Shown here: one piece after another, positions 47,317-60,575 of the stretch
How the letters are laid out: each line of letters begins with the position of its first letter
How positions within the stretch are numbered: position 1 is the stretch's first letter
Assembly (NCBI GenBank): GCA_032164245.1
Contig: JAVMKO010000009.1
Coordinates: 77,509,212 to 77,573,211 of the forward strand
From: Sternotherus odoratus
Taxonomy: Eukaryota > Chordata > Testudines > Kinosternidae
Reading direction: 5' to 3'
Length of the DNA stretch: 64,000 nucleotides
Position numbers and translations under genes: made by a program
Notes under the pieces: generated by a model
Databases searched by the model: none
Told to the model about the DNA's origin: nothing
The model's input: the letters and a program-made list of their open reading frames with translations, nothing else

Positions 47317-49909
47317 ACCATGGCCCTTGTAACAAACAGGGTAATGAGACCTCTAGATACCTTATTGGGATCTGAAATGACAGCTGTAATTTGTGTATAC
47401 AGAGTCTGTGGCTAAATGGTTGTGCATGGAAAATTGTGTTCAGAAATGGAGAGATTGGTTTTGAAGTGTTGAGCCAAAATGGAGAGGTGGGAAAACAATC
47501 CCATGTAACAAATGGATCAGAAACAATAGATTCCCACCTTTAACATACGCAAAATTATCCTGATGTCTCACCTATATGTTCACCACTGGTTACTGAACGA
47601 GCCTTTTTCCTGATAGTCTGTTGAATAGCTCCTCGCCTATATTACCTTCCCAAATTCCCAAAGGGAGGTTCCTCAGTCAGCCCATCTTTCATTTTAACAC
47701 TTCACTTATCCTGTAGTGTCTCTTTGCAGTCTCCACCAGTTTTGGCTGATTTCCTGATTACTCTCCCCAGGCTCCAGCAGAAACCAATCTTCTCCTAAGC
47801 GCCCGTTTTCACATTTCTAAAACTGTAATCACACTTGGTCAGGCTCTTGCTACTTCTCATCAGAGTCCAGGGTCCTAAATCAGGGACTTGTTCAACTACA
47901 CCAGAGCCATGATCCTAGACTGTTTCATACCTGGTTTCTGCACTGAGCTGCGCTACAGTACTGAGTAATATGGTGATAGCAGCTCAAAGGCAATGGCCTC
48001 TCCTATGCGACTGGCCTTTGTACCAGAGACAAGACTCAAGTGACCAGAGGAGGCTCACAATTAATCAAGTTAAGGATCAACTGCGACTCAACCCCTGGAT
48101 CACCAGCTGAGTTTGTATCCATGGGTGATAAAAGGAGGAAAATATATTTAGCTACTTGCAGCAGTATCTCCCTTCATGTGACGGCAAGACATCCTGGGTA
48201 AACATATTGGGATGTTTGTCAGATGTGAAAATAATGGTTTCATTAGAAGCCCGACTGTTATTCATAAAGTCTCAGAGAGCACATATCCTTTGAATGAGGC
48301 TGGAGCACTCCCGGAGAACATTCAATGCAGCCCACTGGTGACCAGGCCAATATGTCTATTGAGGAAAACTGGACGTACACATCTACCTGTGAGGTTGGAG
48401 TGAAAGACTAACTGTGGCCTAGTGTGGTTCTTTGTACCCCTAACTAGGGCGATGTAACCCCTAACTAGGGAGATCCTTCACTTTCTGGGTGCTAAACTTT
48501 GGAAGTACATAGCACTCCCAAGCCCAGCTCCCCAGCTTATTCAGTGTTGAACAGAACATATAAACTTCATATTGTTAACACATTGCACAGTGCAGTAAGA
48601 TATTAGCAAACTCCAAATTGCAGTCAAGGTATTCGTGAAGTTCCTTTGATGCATTTTCTATATTATTCCTTTGAGCACGTTATATGTACAAAGTCTAGCA
48701 CTTCTTATGCGAGCGGTGGAATTATCAGACAATAAGGTTTTTCTCTGGACCTTTCATGGCTTGTAACATATAAAATTTCTACTTAAAAACAGGCTAGGAA
48801 CTCAAACTTAATTTACACAGCATTGAAAACATTACAAAGCATAAATCAGCTCCATTTTTAAGTTCCTGTCTGATATTTTTGGAGCAGCCAAATTCCTTCA
48901 TTCGCCTGGACGCCTTCCAAAATTCTGCCACTGCTCATGGAAATCTAAATAACTTTGGAGAAAAAGCAGGTTTTCTGCGGAGGCTCAGATTACCCTGTCA
49001 CTCTTTCTGCATGGCAAACAGGCCTCGGCTAAACATGGAGAATAAGGATAGGGAAATTACTTCATTGCTTTGTGTCCTTATCAATTACAAACATCTAGGA
49101 GCCTGCTTCTCCTGCCAGCTATGCCCCAGACCCCCGCACATTTGCAGTGTTCAAAAACACAGCACTTGCATTTCCTTTGCTGGCAGGGATACACAATGGA
49201 AAGTGATCCATGGAGCTCACTTGCATTTTATTCATGGTTTTTAATTAAAAACCTTTCAATATTTGGCTCGCTACTCTGTTTATTTTAAGTTAGGACTCCT
49301 GTGAATGCCAGCGTTGTGAACTGGAGAAATGATCGAAACAGGCTACACCTTTCTTTCTTTTAGGCTTCATACTGTAACACTTTAATATTATCTTTTAGTG
49401 ATTGCTTCACCCTGGCGGCTGCAGTTCCAGATATCTTTATAATTGCCTCCTGCTGACACCTTCAGATTTACTATTTGTACCATTCATCTGCCTTTAGATT
49501 TGGATGCAGTGACTTGAACCAACCCCCCACCCCCCAAATTAGGTTAATGCATTGTTGTTCTATCAGCTAAGCTTTGTGTTTTGATTTCTAACTAAATAAA
49601 GGGTTTTTTTTTAATTTGATGTCATTTTCCATTATTGCGGAAATAATACCCCGAAGAGGCGGCATAAGATCCTGGTCTGGAATCTGATTGCTGCTGTATA
49701 AAAATTCCTGGTCTCAGAAGTTTGTGTTGTTGAGAAAAAATGGCAGTAGCTAAAACTTATTTCTGCTGTGAGAGGAATGCTTATTAGCACTAATTGAACA
49801 AAACGCGTAGGTCCGTGCTTACCTTTAAAGTCAATGGGACTGAAACATGTGCTTTAAGGTAAACATCTGCTTACATGCTTTGCTGCCTAAGGATAGCTTC
49901 CTCAATAAG

Positions 49910-49965
49910 AGCCATAGGACCTAAACTTGGGTAATACAGCCATAGGACCTAAACTTGGGTAATAC
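49910..49965. repeat. Exact 28-bp tandem duplication
   Basis: AGCCATAGGACCTAAACTTG plus GGTAATAC-type continuation occurs twice head to tail (49910-49937 and 49938-49965) with no difference, which implies a recent local duplication. Confidence 0.95.
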
Positions 49966-50374
49966 TGTAGTTTAAGAACAATTTTCTGATCCTTGATCAC
50001 ATAACTTTTCCTTTACTGTGAGCACTGCTAGCTCTTTAGATTACCACACCAAACCTTTCAAGCTAACTGGGACTGTGAACATTGGACAAGTAAGCGCGTT
50101 CATCTCATTGAAGGTATGAACGCCTTGCATTGTTCTTCAACCAAACAGCACTGTGGGGTTCAAATAGAGTCATTTCCAGCTTTCCTTAGCTATTAATCGT
50201 AGCTCAGTATGACACCGAGAGGGAGTTAGAAGTCAGGGGGGAAAGGCAGGAGTTCCTAGCTGTTCAGAGTTCAGGTTTGGTTTGGATAAGGTGCAAAGAT
50301 TCAGATGCTTTCCTGAACTCTGTTGATCTCCTGTGGTTGCAAAACTGGAACCTGATTCCACAAGATACTGAACA

Positions 50375-50387
50375 CCCCCCCCCCCCC
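50375..50387. repeat. Poly-C run
   Basis: Thirteen consecutive C, bounded by AACA and TGTTG. Confidence 0.95.
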
Positions 50388-53300
50388 TGTTGTTACTGAG
50401 TGGCCTCAAATCCCATTGAAATCAATAGGCCAAGTCTTGAAGTTCTCACTCCATCTTCTTTCAGTTATTTTCTGACTCTGTACTTAGGCAAATTCCCATA
50501 GACTTCAAGGGGAATTTGCCTGAGTAAAACTGCAATGAGGCCTATCCGCTCTGGTCCTGTATAGTTCAGAGGTGCCCAGCATCTTACAGGGTTGAATCTT
50601 TGAGTTAGAAATCTCATGTGCAGAGGCTTTCTTGTGGGATTTCCGGTACTTCCTGATACTGCATGGCTCAGAAATATTGGGAGCACTGCAAACAGGGCTC
50701 TTTGTTGCAGGTACCAGCCAAAAATTGCAGGTGCATAAACATAATGAGAAAAAAGTGAATTAGACTCATAGAAACTCCCAAATGGTTTGGTTTGAGTTTT
50801 GGGAGAAGGTCGGCAAAAATGGAATTATGTCTGGTGTGGTTTGGCCATTTCTAATGCCATGAAGACATAGGACTTCTCCTGCACAATGTTAGAGTTATTG
50901 TGAAACATAATCTTTTTTAGTTAACTCTGCATTGAAACTTTGGAGGCATAACAGTTATTTTTTTCTAAAAAGCTAAAGCATGTTGCAACCTCTTCCTACT
51001 TACCGACGGGTAGCGGTGAAAGGTATATCACCTAAAGAATGCTTACAACTGTGACAAATCACACAGACTAGGGGAAAGATTTAGTGCCTGCTAAATTTAG
51101 CTCATTTAAACCCAGTGCATTCCAAGCCTATTGAGTGAAATACTGTTTGGGGTAAAATGTGATGGAGTCATTTCTGGGAATATAACTCCACTGGTTAGTT
51201 TACCACCTGGACTTAGTTTTCATATTGTAGAATATGAATTCATTTATTATTATTTTGAAGCTATAGCCCCCAAAATATCAATTCTCTTGTCTTCCCCCTG
51301 AAGGGAGGCCGGCTAAGCTGCTATAACTTTAAGAGCATGAAAGCAAATGTTGTAAAGAGGTCACTGTAAAGGTCACGCAGCAGGTTTGATGTGTCAGTGG
51401 ATAAATGATGGGATCACATCTGGAACAGTTTGGTGAATAAATAAAATGTGAAAGCTCATATATCACTGCCCACCTTCCAATCTGTAAGGGAAAGAGAAAA
51501 TAAATTCTCTAATAACCTTGTAAAGCACATAAAAGGTATTGAATAAACTCTTGCAATTTTGTAACTAAAACTGTCCATATTAAAAAATAATGTTGAGCGT
51601 GGCAAAAAAAGCTTGAAATACAGTATGCGTCTCCCTTGTAAAATGTTGTTTTATTTTATGGGTTATTTATTAGCCTATACTTGGATAGCTTTGAATAATA
51701 TAATCTGGAATTTAACTATGTGTTATGGAAACACTCTTCCTTTAGATACGTCCCCCAGAGGTATTTTATATTTACACTTAGGGAAAATAGTTTTCAATTT
51801 TTATTTTACAGTACTGTATTATTGCTTATACTGCCACTATATTCTGCTTTCCACAACTAACTTTAATATATGCATATTTTAGTGCCATTACCTTCAAAAG
51901 GTCTTGGGAAACCAATAGGTCTGAAACAATTTCTATAAGCTGGTCATTACAGACTATTGAATTAAGCTACAACAGTCTGTATATTGTTTTAGTGGGCCAT
52001 TAATAATATGCCTCTGGGTATTGTAAGACAGCAAACTAGGGACTGAGTGATTTCAGTCACCCAAGAAATGTACAATATTATAAACGCCTTGTAAAAATTT
52101 ACTCTTGAATGAATGTGGTTGGAATCCTGAATGGGCCTAACATCTGGGAGAAATTCTGACCTCCAGACAGCCATGAGCAGCTGCCAGTGATATCAGTGGT
52201 AGAGGCACGTGTGGGTTTGAGGGCAGAATTTGATACTTTGTGTGAAAAATTTGACTCCAAACATTTAAACAAATGGGTTTTGCTGCTTTTTCCTCCCCTT
52301 GTAACATACAGCAACCAAAGGCCACAGTCATGCCCTCTGATGCGAGCAGGGGGATTCCTACATGGAGTCCCATTGAGGTCTCTGGGATTCTAGGCAGATG
52401 TCAGGATCTCCACCCACACACCATCCATATTGCAGGAGCAAAGGCAGCATAAGCTTGGCTGGGAATGAAGGGTCTGATCTAGTGCTTAATGCAGTCAATG
52501 GAAAGGCTTCATTGACATCAGGGGGCATTGAGTTAGGCCTTGAAAAAGCAGGCCTGACATTGTGTTCCATGTGTAGCTGGGTTGTCATACTGAAGGTCCT
52601 AGTAGCTTCTTGGGGCTTGGTGTGTTGGTTTTGTTGTTGTGGGACAGTCCAGTAATCCAACTGAAATGCAGTTATTCAATGTTGTGTTGAGCGTTATCTT
52701 TTATCTAGAGACACGTAAGCCCAGATTCCCACAAGTATTTTGCTTCCTGTCAATTATGTCAATGGGAGATAGGCATCCACATACCTTTGAGGATCTAGGC
52801 TTTAGCACTGGGGTAGGTGGAGAAAATTGCCAGAAGGATAAGATCAATGATGAAAAGATAGATGGCCAGTTAATATTCTGGGTGATCAGCACTCATAGGT
52901 AGATTTTAATAATAACTCAATCAATCCACTATGTTTACCTTACTCAGCAGACTTACTCAACAGGCCAAATTCTATCTTTTTATGTGTGCAGAACTGGTTA
53001 AAGTCAGTAGTCAAAAAAGCAAACCAGAGACAGAGTTTTAAGAGTACTTCATCTCCTAACATAGTTTGTTTATCTTCCATCACACTGCTAGGGAGTGATG
53101 CAGTAAGAGAACTGTGTCATAGTGGTCGAGAACATATTAGAGCTCTGGGATATTTTGGACATATAGGATGCTTTGTTGTTAGGTGAAATTCAAACTATAA
53201 ATTCAAGACACATTTCTTTGGCATTAGACTTTTGTACAGGGAAAAGGTATTTGCCATGAGGTCTTTGGAAAATGCCAATATATAATATTACTCTGTGCTC

Positions 53301-55339
53301 TTATTTCAACTCCAACATAGGGCCAAATTCACTCTCATGGATCAGTTTTCCCCACCCTCCCCTCTTTTAGCCTTGATCACTTTCAGGGTCACACCACCTG
53401 AGTTTCACAGGTTTCACAGGCAGAGCAAGGGTTATAACCAGCTCGTGTCATGGGAGTCTGCAGTCGGTAAATTTTCCTCCTCGGGCTGAGAGCCATGAAG
53501 TGAGTCTGGTATTTCTATTAACAAATTAAAATATATTCCACATGTAGGGATCCACCACTGAAATGCAGCCACCTCTCAGGTAGAACATGGTAGCTGTTTA
53601 GCAGTCCATGGTAACACAAGAGTTAAAAAAAGGAAGTGAAGAAATTGAAGATCTGTTCAAATGCAGTGCTTCTCTTAAAAGGTTAGGAATATGTACATGC
53701 CAAGGAAAATGTGTAAGGACTCATGTTTTCACAAAGCATCATATCAGTTCCTAATAACTCTACTAACCCATTCCTCTTGTACTATTTCCACTGGTAGTAA
53801 CTGTGTACTATTACAATAATAACACTGAAGGTAACTAGCAACTGCAGGAGTCCTATCACTCCAAACAAATGCTCTTCCCTCTCCTTTATCTTTCTGTTTC
53901 AACAATTCTTCCCTTGGTATGGCATGTCATTCAGAAAATGGCACAGCGGTTGAAGCCCACAAAATGATTCTTTTTAGCTGCATCGCTCTGGACCTGCCAG
54001 AACTGCTGTAAGTGCTTGACTTTGTGACTCTTAAGTCACAATTTAATCTTCTTCAGTGAGGCTCACACTTGGACGTTATTGTTTGTACATAATCTCCAAT
54101 ATTTTAACTCTCCAGCACTGTTTGTTTCTTCAGACGATGCGCCATCTTGAATTTTTCCCTCTGCGCCCAGGAGTTACGAGGTATTTTGAGATTCAGTTAA
54201 GTTCAGCCGCTGCCTTGCAACCAGCAAAATGGTTGACAGGTGATACTGTAAGCTGAACAGGGGAAAAAAAACAAAACAACCACAGCTAACAAAGGAAATA
54301 ACCACTCAGTCTGTCGGAATTATAATGAGTATGGCAAATAAACTTATACAATGGTTGTTGTTGCTGTGTTATTAGAAGTCTTATTTTAAGACCTTTCAAC
54401 TCATTTATAAACTGTAGCCAAAGAACTAAATCAATAACTGAAGGACATTTTACGTATTTAAACCCCTGGATTTCCCCCCTTTGGAAATTTATTGTACAGG
54501 AACAATATATATGAGGTGAGATTTGAGGGGAGGATCAGGCCATTAACCCATTGCAGGATTGTGTTCGGAGTCTACAATCTACTCTTTATCTTTGCCATAC
54601 GAGTAAGTTCATCTATGGGGGAGTAATAGCCACTGAGCCACCTGGGGCTAGAGATGACATGTCTTAATCATAAGATTATAGACTTTGGGTCTGGAACAGT
54701 CCCTTACAGGTTGTTAAGCTACACTACAGGCAGGTGGTTAGACTTATCCCACATACTTTCCATTTCAAAGTGCTATCCAGTATCCTTTGGGATGTTTCCA
54801 TGGGTAATACCTCTGCAGTCACTCTTCTCCGATTATTGAACTGCTGAGTTACTGTTACTGTTTTTAATCTAAACTCACCCCTCTTAAATTTAAAGCCATT
54901 GCCACTTATAGTACATTGCACATGGCCAACCTCAAACACGTCTTACCTCTCCTTTATATTATTTCTCCTTGTGTATTAATTACCATCAACACTTCTCTCT
55001 CTTTCTGTAAGCTAGTTGAGTGAACTTCCCTTAATATTTTCAAGATGACACTTTAGATAAGAGGACTGTGGGAGAGGTTAATCACTGATAAAAGCATTTC
55101 CTATAAAACCTACTCACTGTATGCGCAGCCAGGTCAATGCATTGTGACCTATTTTGGGGGCATTCCACTGGACCAACCATGGCTTTTCAGGGTGCTCTCA
55201 GGTACTGATGCTCACACTAAGATATTCACTGTTCTCCGCTTGTCACATGGAGAATCAGAGTTAACATGAGCACAAAAGTACCTGATTTGAAAAGTACCCA
55301 GTAAAATGACTCAAAGGGAAGAAACAATGAGTCTATAGA

Positions 55340-55450
55340 TAGTGTTGTGGTTAAAGTGCACTGCTAGAACTTTTGAGAACTGGGTTGTCTTTCCTGCTCT
55401 GTCATAGGCTTGCTGTGTTGCTGAGCATTGTCCAGCTACTCGCTGGGCAC
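55340..55450 (+). repeat. Possible MIR-like SINE
   Basis: GTGGTTAAAGTGCACTGCTA, GAGAACTGGGTTGTC and CTGCTCTGTCATAGGCTTG follow the tRNA-derived head and core of MIR-type SINEs. Confidence 0.45.
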
Positions 55451-56039
55451 CTGGGTTGCAACCCTGACATAACCCCAGAACACGGCGGGGTCCTTTGTTC
55501 AGAAGACAGCTCTTTTCCAATTTCCCCGAGATCTGTTGCATTACACATCACCATGCTGCTTTCTTCAAGTCATGCTAAATCAAATCATGGATCGTTTTTC
55601 ATTGCTGAAAATGAAAGCCAAGAATGAAGTTGACTGGCTTGGCATCTAAATGGGGATGGCAGCTGAGGGGGATTAACTTGGTATTTAAAGGTGAACACAG
55701 GTGCCCCCATAAATATCCCCGTGTGAAGAGGTCCACTCACACGTGTGCCTCCTTGAGGCTGGGGATTAGCTCTCATCCCATCTGGCACCCCCTGTCATCC
55801 ATTGTTCATGCTGTGGCCACTCTCTCTCTCCATGACTCAGGGTGCTCCCTCCTTGTGATTTGACTCGCTGGGCCTAGTCCTGGAATAGTCCCCCTAGGCT
55901 GATGCCCACTGCCTACCTTACATCTAAGCCAGAGTGGGAGCCTCACGTTAGGAGTTCCCTCACCTATCCTGCCTCATCTAGTAGGTATGCTCTGGGCTTT
56001 GCACAAAACACAGCTGCAGTCGGTGGTGTCCTTATACCT
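55451..56039. other. Non-coding stretch
   Basis: No gene or repeat supported. Confidence 0.4.
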
Positions 56040-56130
56040 AATAGTTTGGTGGTGCCGGCACTCACAGGGGAGGCAGGAGACGTGGGTTCAAGTCTATGCT
56101 CCATACCAGGCAGACAGGGGATCTGAATCT
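56040..56130 (+). repeat. MIR-like tRNA-derived SINE
   Basis: GGTGCCGGCACTCACAGG, GGCAGGAGACGTGGGTTCAA and GTCTATGCTCC contain a B-box-like GGTTCAAGTCT and the usual MIR head order. Confidence 0.5.
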
Positions 56131-58200
56131 GGTTCTTCCACATCGTGCATGAGTGCGCTAATAAAGGCTTGTCAGTATCAGGGATAGCACCACCTCCTTG
56201 GTATTGGCTAGATTAGGTGGCTCTCTGATCAGCTTGTTGGCTTCTGTGGAACCCTTTTGGTAGGCACCTAGCGCTCCCCATTCAGCGTGTGCAGCATCTG
56301 GGTGCTGCGTTGTGACAGTGAGTCTGTCTCCTTTGTGTATCTAGCCCAAGGCATACGTATCTCAGCTACATATACCTCTGCTTCTTAGTCCTAGACAAAC
56401 CAGGGCTTCATTCTGCTCGAGTCTGAACAATGCTAATGGTGTCCTTCGTATTATATAGCTCATACGGCAGACGCATTGTTTAGAAGAGCAGTCTGCGTCT
56501 GAAGCATACGCCGAACTTCGGAGTTTGCAAAGCTCTGAGAGTCTGCCAAAGCACACATCCCCCCTACTCCCCCAGAAGCTAGAAATCACAGGATCAAGTA
56601 GAGACATCTCCAGAGGATCATCATTGGCATTAAATGGGGGAAAGATTGTTCCTGCAGCATGTGAGACTGGGAAAAACAAATGTGGCACCCCCTGTGATTG
56701 GTTTGATTTACTAAAGCAGAAGGGCTGGGAAGTATTAAGTTGCCTTTGGGGACCATTTCATTTCATGTTTTACTTGCTACTAAATAAGTGTGTCTCAGAA
56801 AAATCATGCACCCATCTTGCACGGTATGCCTGTCATTACTGGGAGGATTAAACTGGTTTAAAATATTTAGAAGCCCATGGAGCCAAATGCATGTATTTAA
56901 GAAGAGAAAGAGCCAAAAACAGTGGGCGTAGGAACACTAGTAATTTGGAAGCACTTTTAGGAACTATTTCTGATGAGTATCTCCTACAGATTTAAAGCAG
57001 CACCTGTAAGAGGCCATTCTTTCCTTCTCCCCTACATAAAAGCCTCCTTCTGTGTAATGTAATGGAGTCATGGCATTTCTACTGTTGGCATAATGAGGCC
57101 TGGAATACAGCCTTTTGCTACCTTTATGTGCAATACTCATGCAATGCATTGGCAAGCATTTTTTCTTATCCAGGATTAGAACGTACCAGTGTGTAGTGCA
57201 AATAATCAACTTCGTTGCAGCCACTATTATCATGTTAATCTGGATTTGACATAGTAAGACTATTAAAACTGTCACATTATCAGCCTTGCTCATGTAAAAA
57301 TACTACACACCTTTAAATATTTACATTACAGTATCTCTAAGCAGTAGCCTTTGAACAATTCCAGTGTGCAAATCACACACATCACTAACAGGTTCTTTAC
57401 TCAGTAGCTACGTAAACTATACAAGTGGGACTGGTGAGTGACAGAAGTATTGACAGTAAGACTCTATTTAAAATCCAAAAAACCAAGAGCATTAATGCAG
57501 TTGCACTAAAAACTGATACATAGAGATAAAGGTCCCTAGTGATGTCAGACACACAAACTCGTGAAGAGCATTGGAAATGCAGATAGAAGAAAACAGTAGT
57601 GTACATCACAAGGGGGAGGTGATAATCCAGTTTATACTGTCCTGTCAATCCCGATGGGCCCAGCTAGGATTGGATAAACACCTCTTTTGATACAGAGTTA
57701 CCTTTACACCCACCTATGTCTGAGACTGTATTTAATCCATCTCATCCTCTTGTTCATATGTGGTATTATGCATAACTATAATGAAAGTTCCAGCTATTAG
57801 TTGTCATATACTTTCCTTACATCAGGCTCCATGGATACATATGTCAAAATCCCCCAAATGCTACTATTTTAAACTTGCTTTTGCTCTTTTGCAGTTACTT
57901 GTTTGTCACTAGGTGCGTATTGCTAAATCTTATGACCTTGGGTCAAGCATTTGTGCCAACCTATCCTAACTAACTAACTAACTTTACTAGGCCTTGTTAG
58001 GCCTCACGACTATGGCAAAGCCTAGATAACATATATAATTTATATATTCAGTATTTCCATACTTGTTCATTATTTTTATGCATTTGTTAGACTACATAAG
58101 GCAATAGACTGCCTCAAAATATGGGTCTCTCACAAACCGGTCAGGGTCAAAGGTCAACAAAACTGATGTTGTCTGAGTTGTTCTAACAAATAATTAGCAC
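56131..58200. other. Non-coding stretch
   Basis: No supported gene; frames of 108-109 codons at 56362-56688, 56525-56851 and 56964-57293 overlap or lack any family signature. A short TAAC microsatellite lies at 57965-57983. Confidence 0.35.
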
Positions 58201-58250
58201 TTCATTGGTGCCTTTCTTCTGAGGATCTCAAATGGATTTACAAACGTTAG

Positions 58251-58310
58251 GTCAGATCTTCAGCTGGTGCAAGCTCTGTTGAAATCAGTGCTGATTTATA
58301 ACAACTGAGT
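58251..58310. repeat. Dyad-type short repeat
   Basis: CAGATCTTCAGCTGGTGCAA followed by GTTGAAATCAGTGCTGATTTA; same family as 12263 and 13749. Confidence 0.5.
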
Positions 58311-58339
58311 GTCTGACCTATTTAAGACTTTCAACCCTC

Positions 58340-58500
58340 CCGTGAAGTAAATATTATCATAATAACCATTTTACAGGTGTTAAATGACTTGTACATGGTC
58401 AAACAGAATCTGTGTCAGAGCTGGGAAGAGAATCCAGGAATCCAAACTCCATGACCTTTGATCTAACCATATTTCTTCTCTAACACACTAAGACATTCTG
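58340..58500 (-). repeat. MIR SINE, antisense
   Basis: The plus strand gives CCATTTTACAGGTGTTAAAT, GACTTGTACATGGTCAAACA, GTGTCAGAGCTGGGAAGAGA and CCAGGAATCC, the complement-type order of MIR. Confidence 0.7.
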
Positions 58501-58693
58501 AACCAAACTCTGGATTGACCTGTGCCTCCACCACCCCAGGCATCCCTGCTGAGTGTGGATATAGTTCTTTCTAAGCCAGTCATAATTTTGCAGCTGGGAG
58601 TTGTTGAAGACCTTTCACTTTTCCAAGACATTTTCTTTGTGGAATTTCTGGGCTTGAAGGGATACATGACAGAGCAAATATCTCTATGAAAGG
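58501..58693. other. Short non-coding gap
   Basis: Nothing recognisable. Confidence 0.4.
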
Positions 58694-58706
58694 CTTTTGG
58701 ATATAA

Positions 58707-58753
58707 AGAATCAGAGAGGTAGCCGTGTTAATCTGGAATAGGACTCTTTGTTA
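58707..58753. mobile_element. 47-bp PLE terminal remnant lacking its hairpin
   Basis: Flanked by a perfect 13-bp duplication CTTTTGGATATAA (58694-58706 and 58754-58766). Contents are only the two outer ends of the palindromic unit: AGAGAGGTAGCCGTGTTAAT plus CTGGAATA joined directly to GGACTCTTTGTTA. The hairpin arms and ribozyme motifs are absent. Confidence 0.9.
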
Positions 58754-58766
58754 CTTTTGGATATAA

Positions 58767-60199
58767 GGAAACATTACACTGGCTTCCCATCCATTCCAAG
58801 GTTTCTCAGTTAAGGCCCTCAACTGGCTACCTACAGACTGGCTTTCTTTCTGCACCACAATACGATACTATCATCAACAGGGAGACGGCACAGGGTGACT
58901 TGAGTAGAAACAAATGCAACATAATTTTGCTGGAAGGACCTTGACTGTGGGATTCCTCGCTATCGAAGAAGAGTCTGAACTTATCTTGTTCAGAGCAAGA
59001 CTCACCTCTTCATGCAGGCCTTCTCTTAATAACCAAGTGGCCTCATCTGCATAATCAATATTCAGAATTAATCCTTTGGAAAGGCAACATATGCTAGCAG
59101 TAAGACTGAGAATAGGCCCAGTCAGACAGAAACAATGCTTCTATTATTATCCTTGTGGCTAATCAGTTGTGATGTGTGTAGTGGATTAAACAGTCACAGC
59201 ATATGAAGTGGCCTTGCTCTTTCTTTTAGGGCTAGATTCACAGAGGGACTTAAGCATTGCCCGTGAATACCAGTGGCACCTAAACCTTGGATTTGGGAAT
59301 CTAGCTCATATAGGCTAACATTGAGGTAGCTAATTTCACAAAGTTGCCTATTGTCAGGGACCTATTTCCCCTCCCACTTTGTATGGTTTGACGGATCAGC
59401 GAACCAAGATCCTCTTTGGAGCAGGGCTAATTTTCAGCCCGCTTGCTGGGATAATCTTTGTGAGTATCTTACATGATCCCTTTTCTTTGAGTGCAGGGTT
59501 AAGGTGAAGGGTATTAGTGGATCATCTTCTCTGAAATGCCACTCTTCTCTCATTCTATTTGCCTGAATTCCAACCAATCTGAGATAAAGACCGTTAGAAA
59601 GGATTTTAGTGTTAGTAAATCCCAGATTCCTTACAGCTATAATAATTGCCATGCCACATAAATGAGGTAATAGCGAACACCAGCCATTCCTAACTGCACG
59701 TCTCTTGTAATACAATCATTCAGACGAACTAGTTTTCTACTATGTGTCTAGCCAAAGCTTGTGTTGTTTTGATTTCAGTTGCTTTCAGAGCCTGATGAAT
59801 CTTCAATGGTAGTCAATATCACATCAGCACACCTGTTTCCTGTGTTGTGGGGAACTTCCATAGCCAGAGAACATTCTGCAATACATGTGAGCAGCAATAT
59901 GTAAATCATCATTAGCAGATGTTTATTGTCTCTTTTCAGAAAATCAGATTTGACTAATCAGCCTAAGTGAAACATATGCTGAAATTAATTAAAGTTTGTT
60001 TTAAAATGATTTGCATGCTCATTGCTTTTAACTGTTTGTAATTGGGGCTTTTGAATACTTGTTAACAAACCAAGTCACCTATGTTGAGATTTTCAAAGCA
60101 GTGCAGGGGCATTTAGCCACACGTCTCCTGCTGATAGTTATGGTTCAGGGCCCTGTGCTGCATGGGATTTTCACCTCTACTATAACATTAAAAAAAAGG
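58767..60199. other. Non-coding stretch
   Basis: No gene supported. 59225-59310 (GCTAGATTCACAGAGGGACT) is a diffuse turtle repeat. Nothing else stands out. Confidence 0.35.
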
Positions 60200-60527
60200 A
60201 AGAAACATACCAGTGTTTCACATTATGGCAAGGCAGCCTTTGTAAGGACCACAGTAACATGGTGCAGATCTGAAGGGCCTGATGACTGGGAATTATTTGA
60301 AGACTGTGAACCTTTTTACCAAAACCACACAAAAAACTCATCATGTTTGGGCTCTTTTGAGCATCTTTATTATTTTGGCAGGGCCACTCCTCTCATATGT
60401 GGGATGTTTTCTAATCCTTCAATCATTCTTGTGGATCTTCTCTGCAAATTTATCAACGTCCTTTATGAGCTACGGACATCAGAACTGAGCATAGTATTCC
60501 AGTAGCTAAATACAGAGATAAAATAAC

Positions 60528-60535
60528 CTCTCTCC

Positions 60536-60570
<35 letters not shown>

Positions 60571-60575
60571 CACCT
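60528..60575. repeat. CTCCTC/TTCCTC microsatellite
   Basis: Pure pyrimidine run of CTC, CTT and TCC triplets inside the LINE remnant, so it expanded after the LINE inserted. Confidence 0.9.

Larger units (their letters stand above)
47325..55339. other. Long non-coding stretch, mostly single copy
   Basis: No supported gene over 8 kb. Features inside: a 20-bp imperfect tandem duplication at 48433-48473; conserved-element candidates at 48850-49290 and 49560-49810 (repeat-free, CTTATTAGCACTAATTGAAC); a 28-bp exact tandem duplication at 49910-49965; a 13-base C run at 50375-50387; a diffuse near-palindrome at 50470-50530 (GGCAAATTCCCATAGACTTC facing GGGGAATTTGCC). Frames at 48879-49244 (121 codons) and 52358-52660 (100) show no family. 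Confidence 0.35.

Noticed and set aside
60528..60575. Triplet repeat as a coding repeat
   Set aside because: It lies within a dead LINE and is a simple pyrimidine microsatellite.
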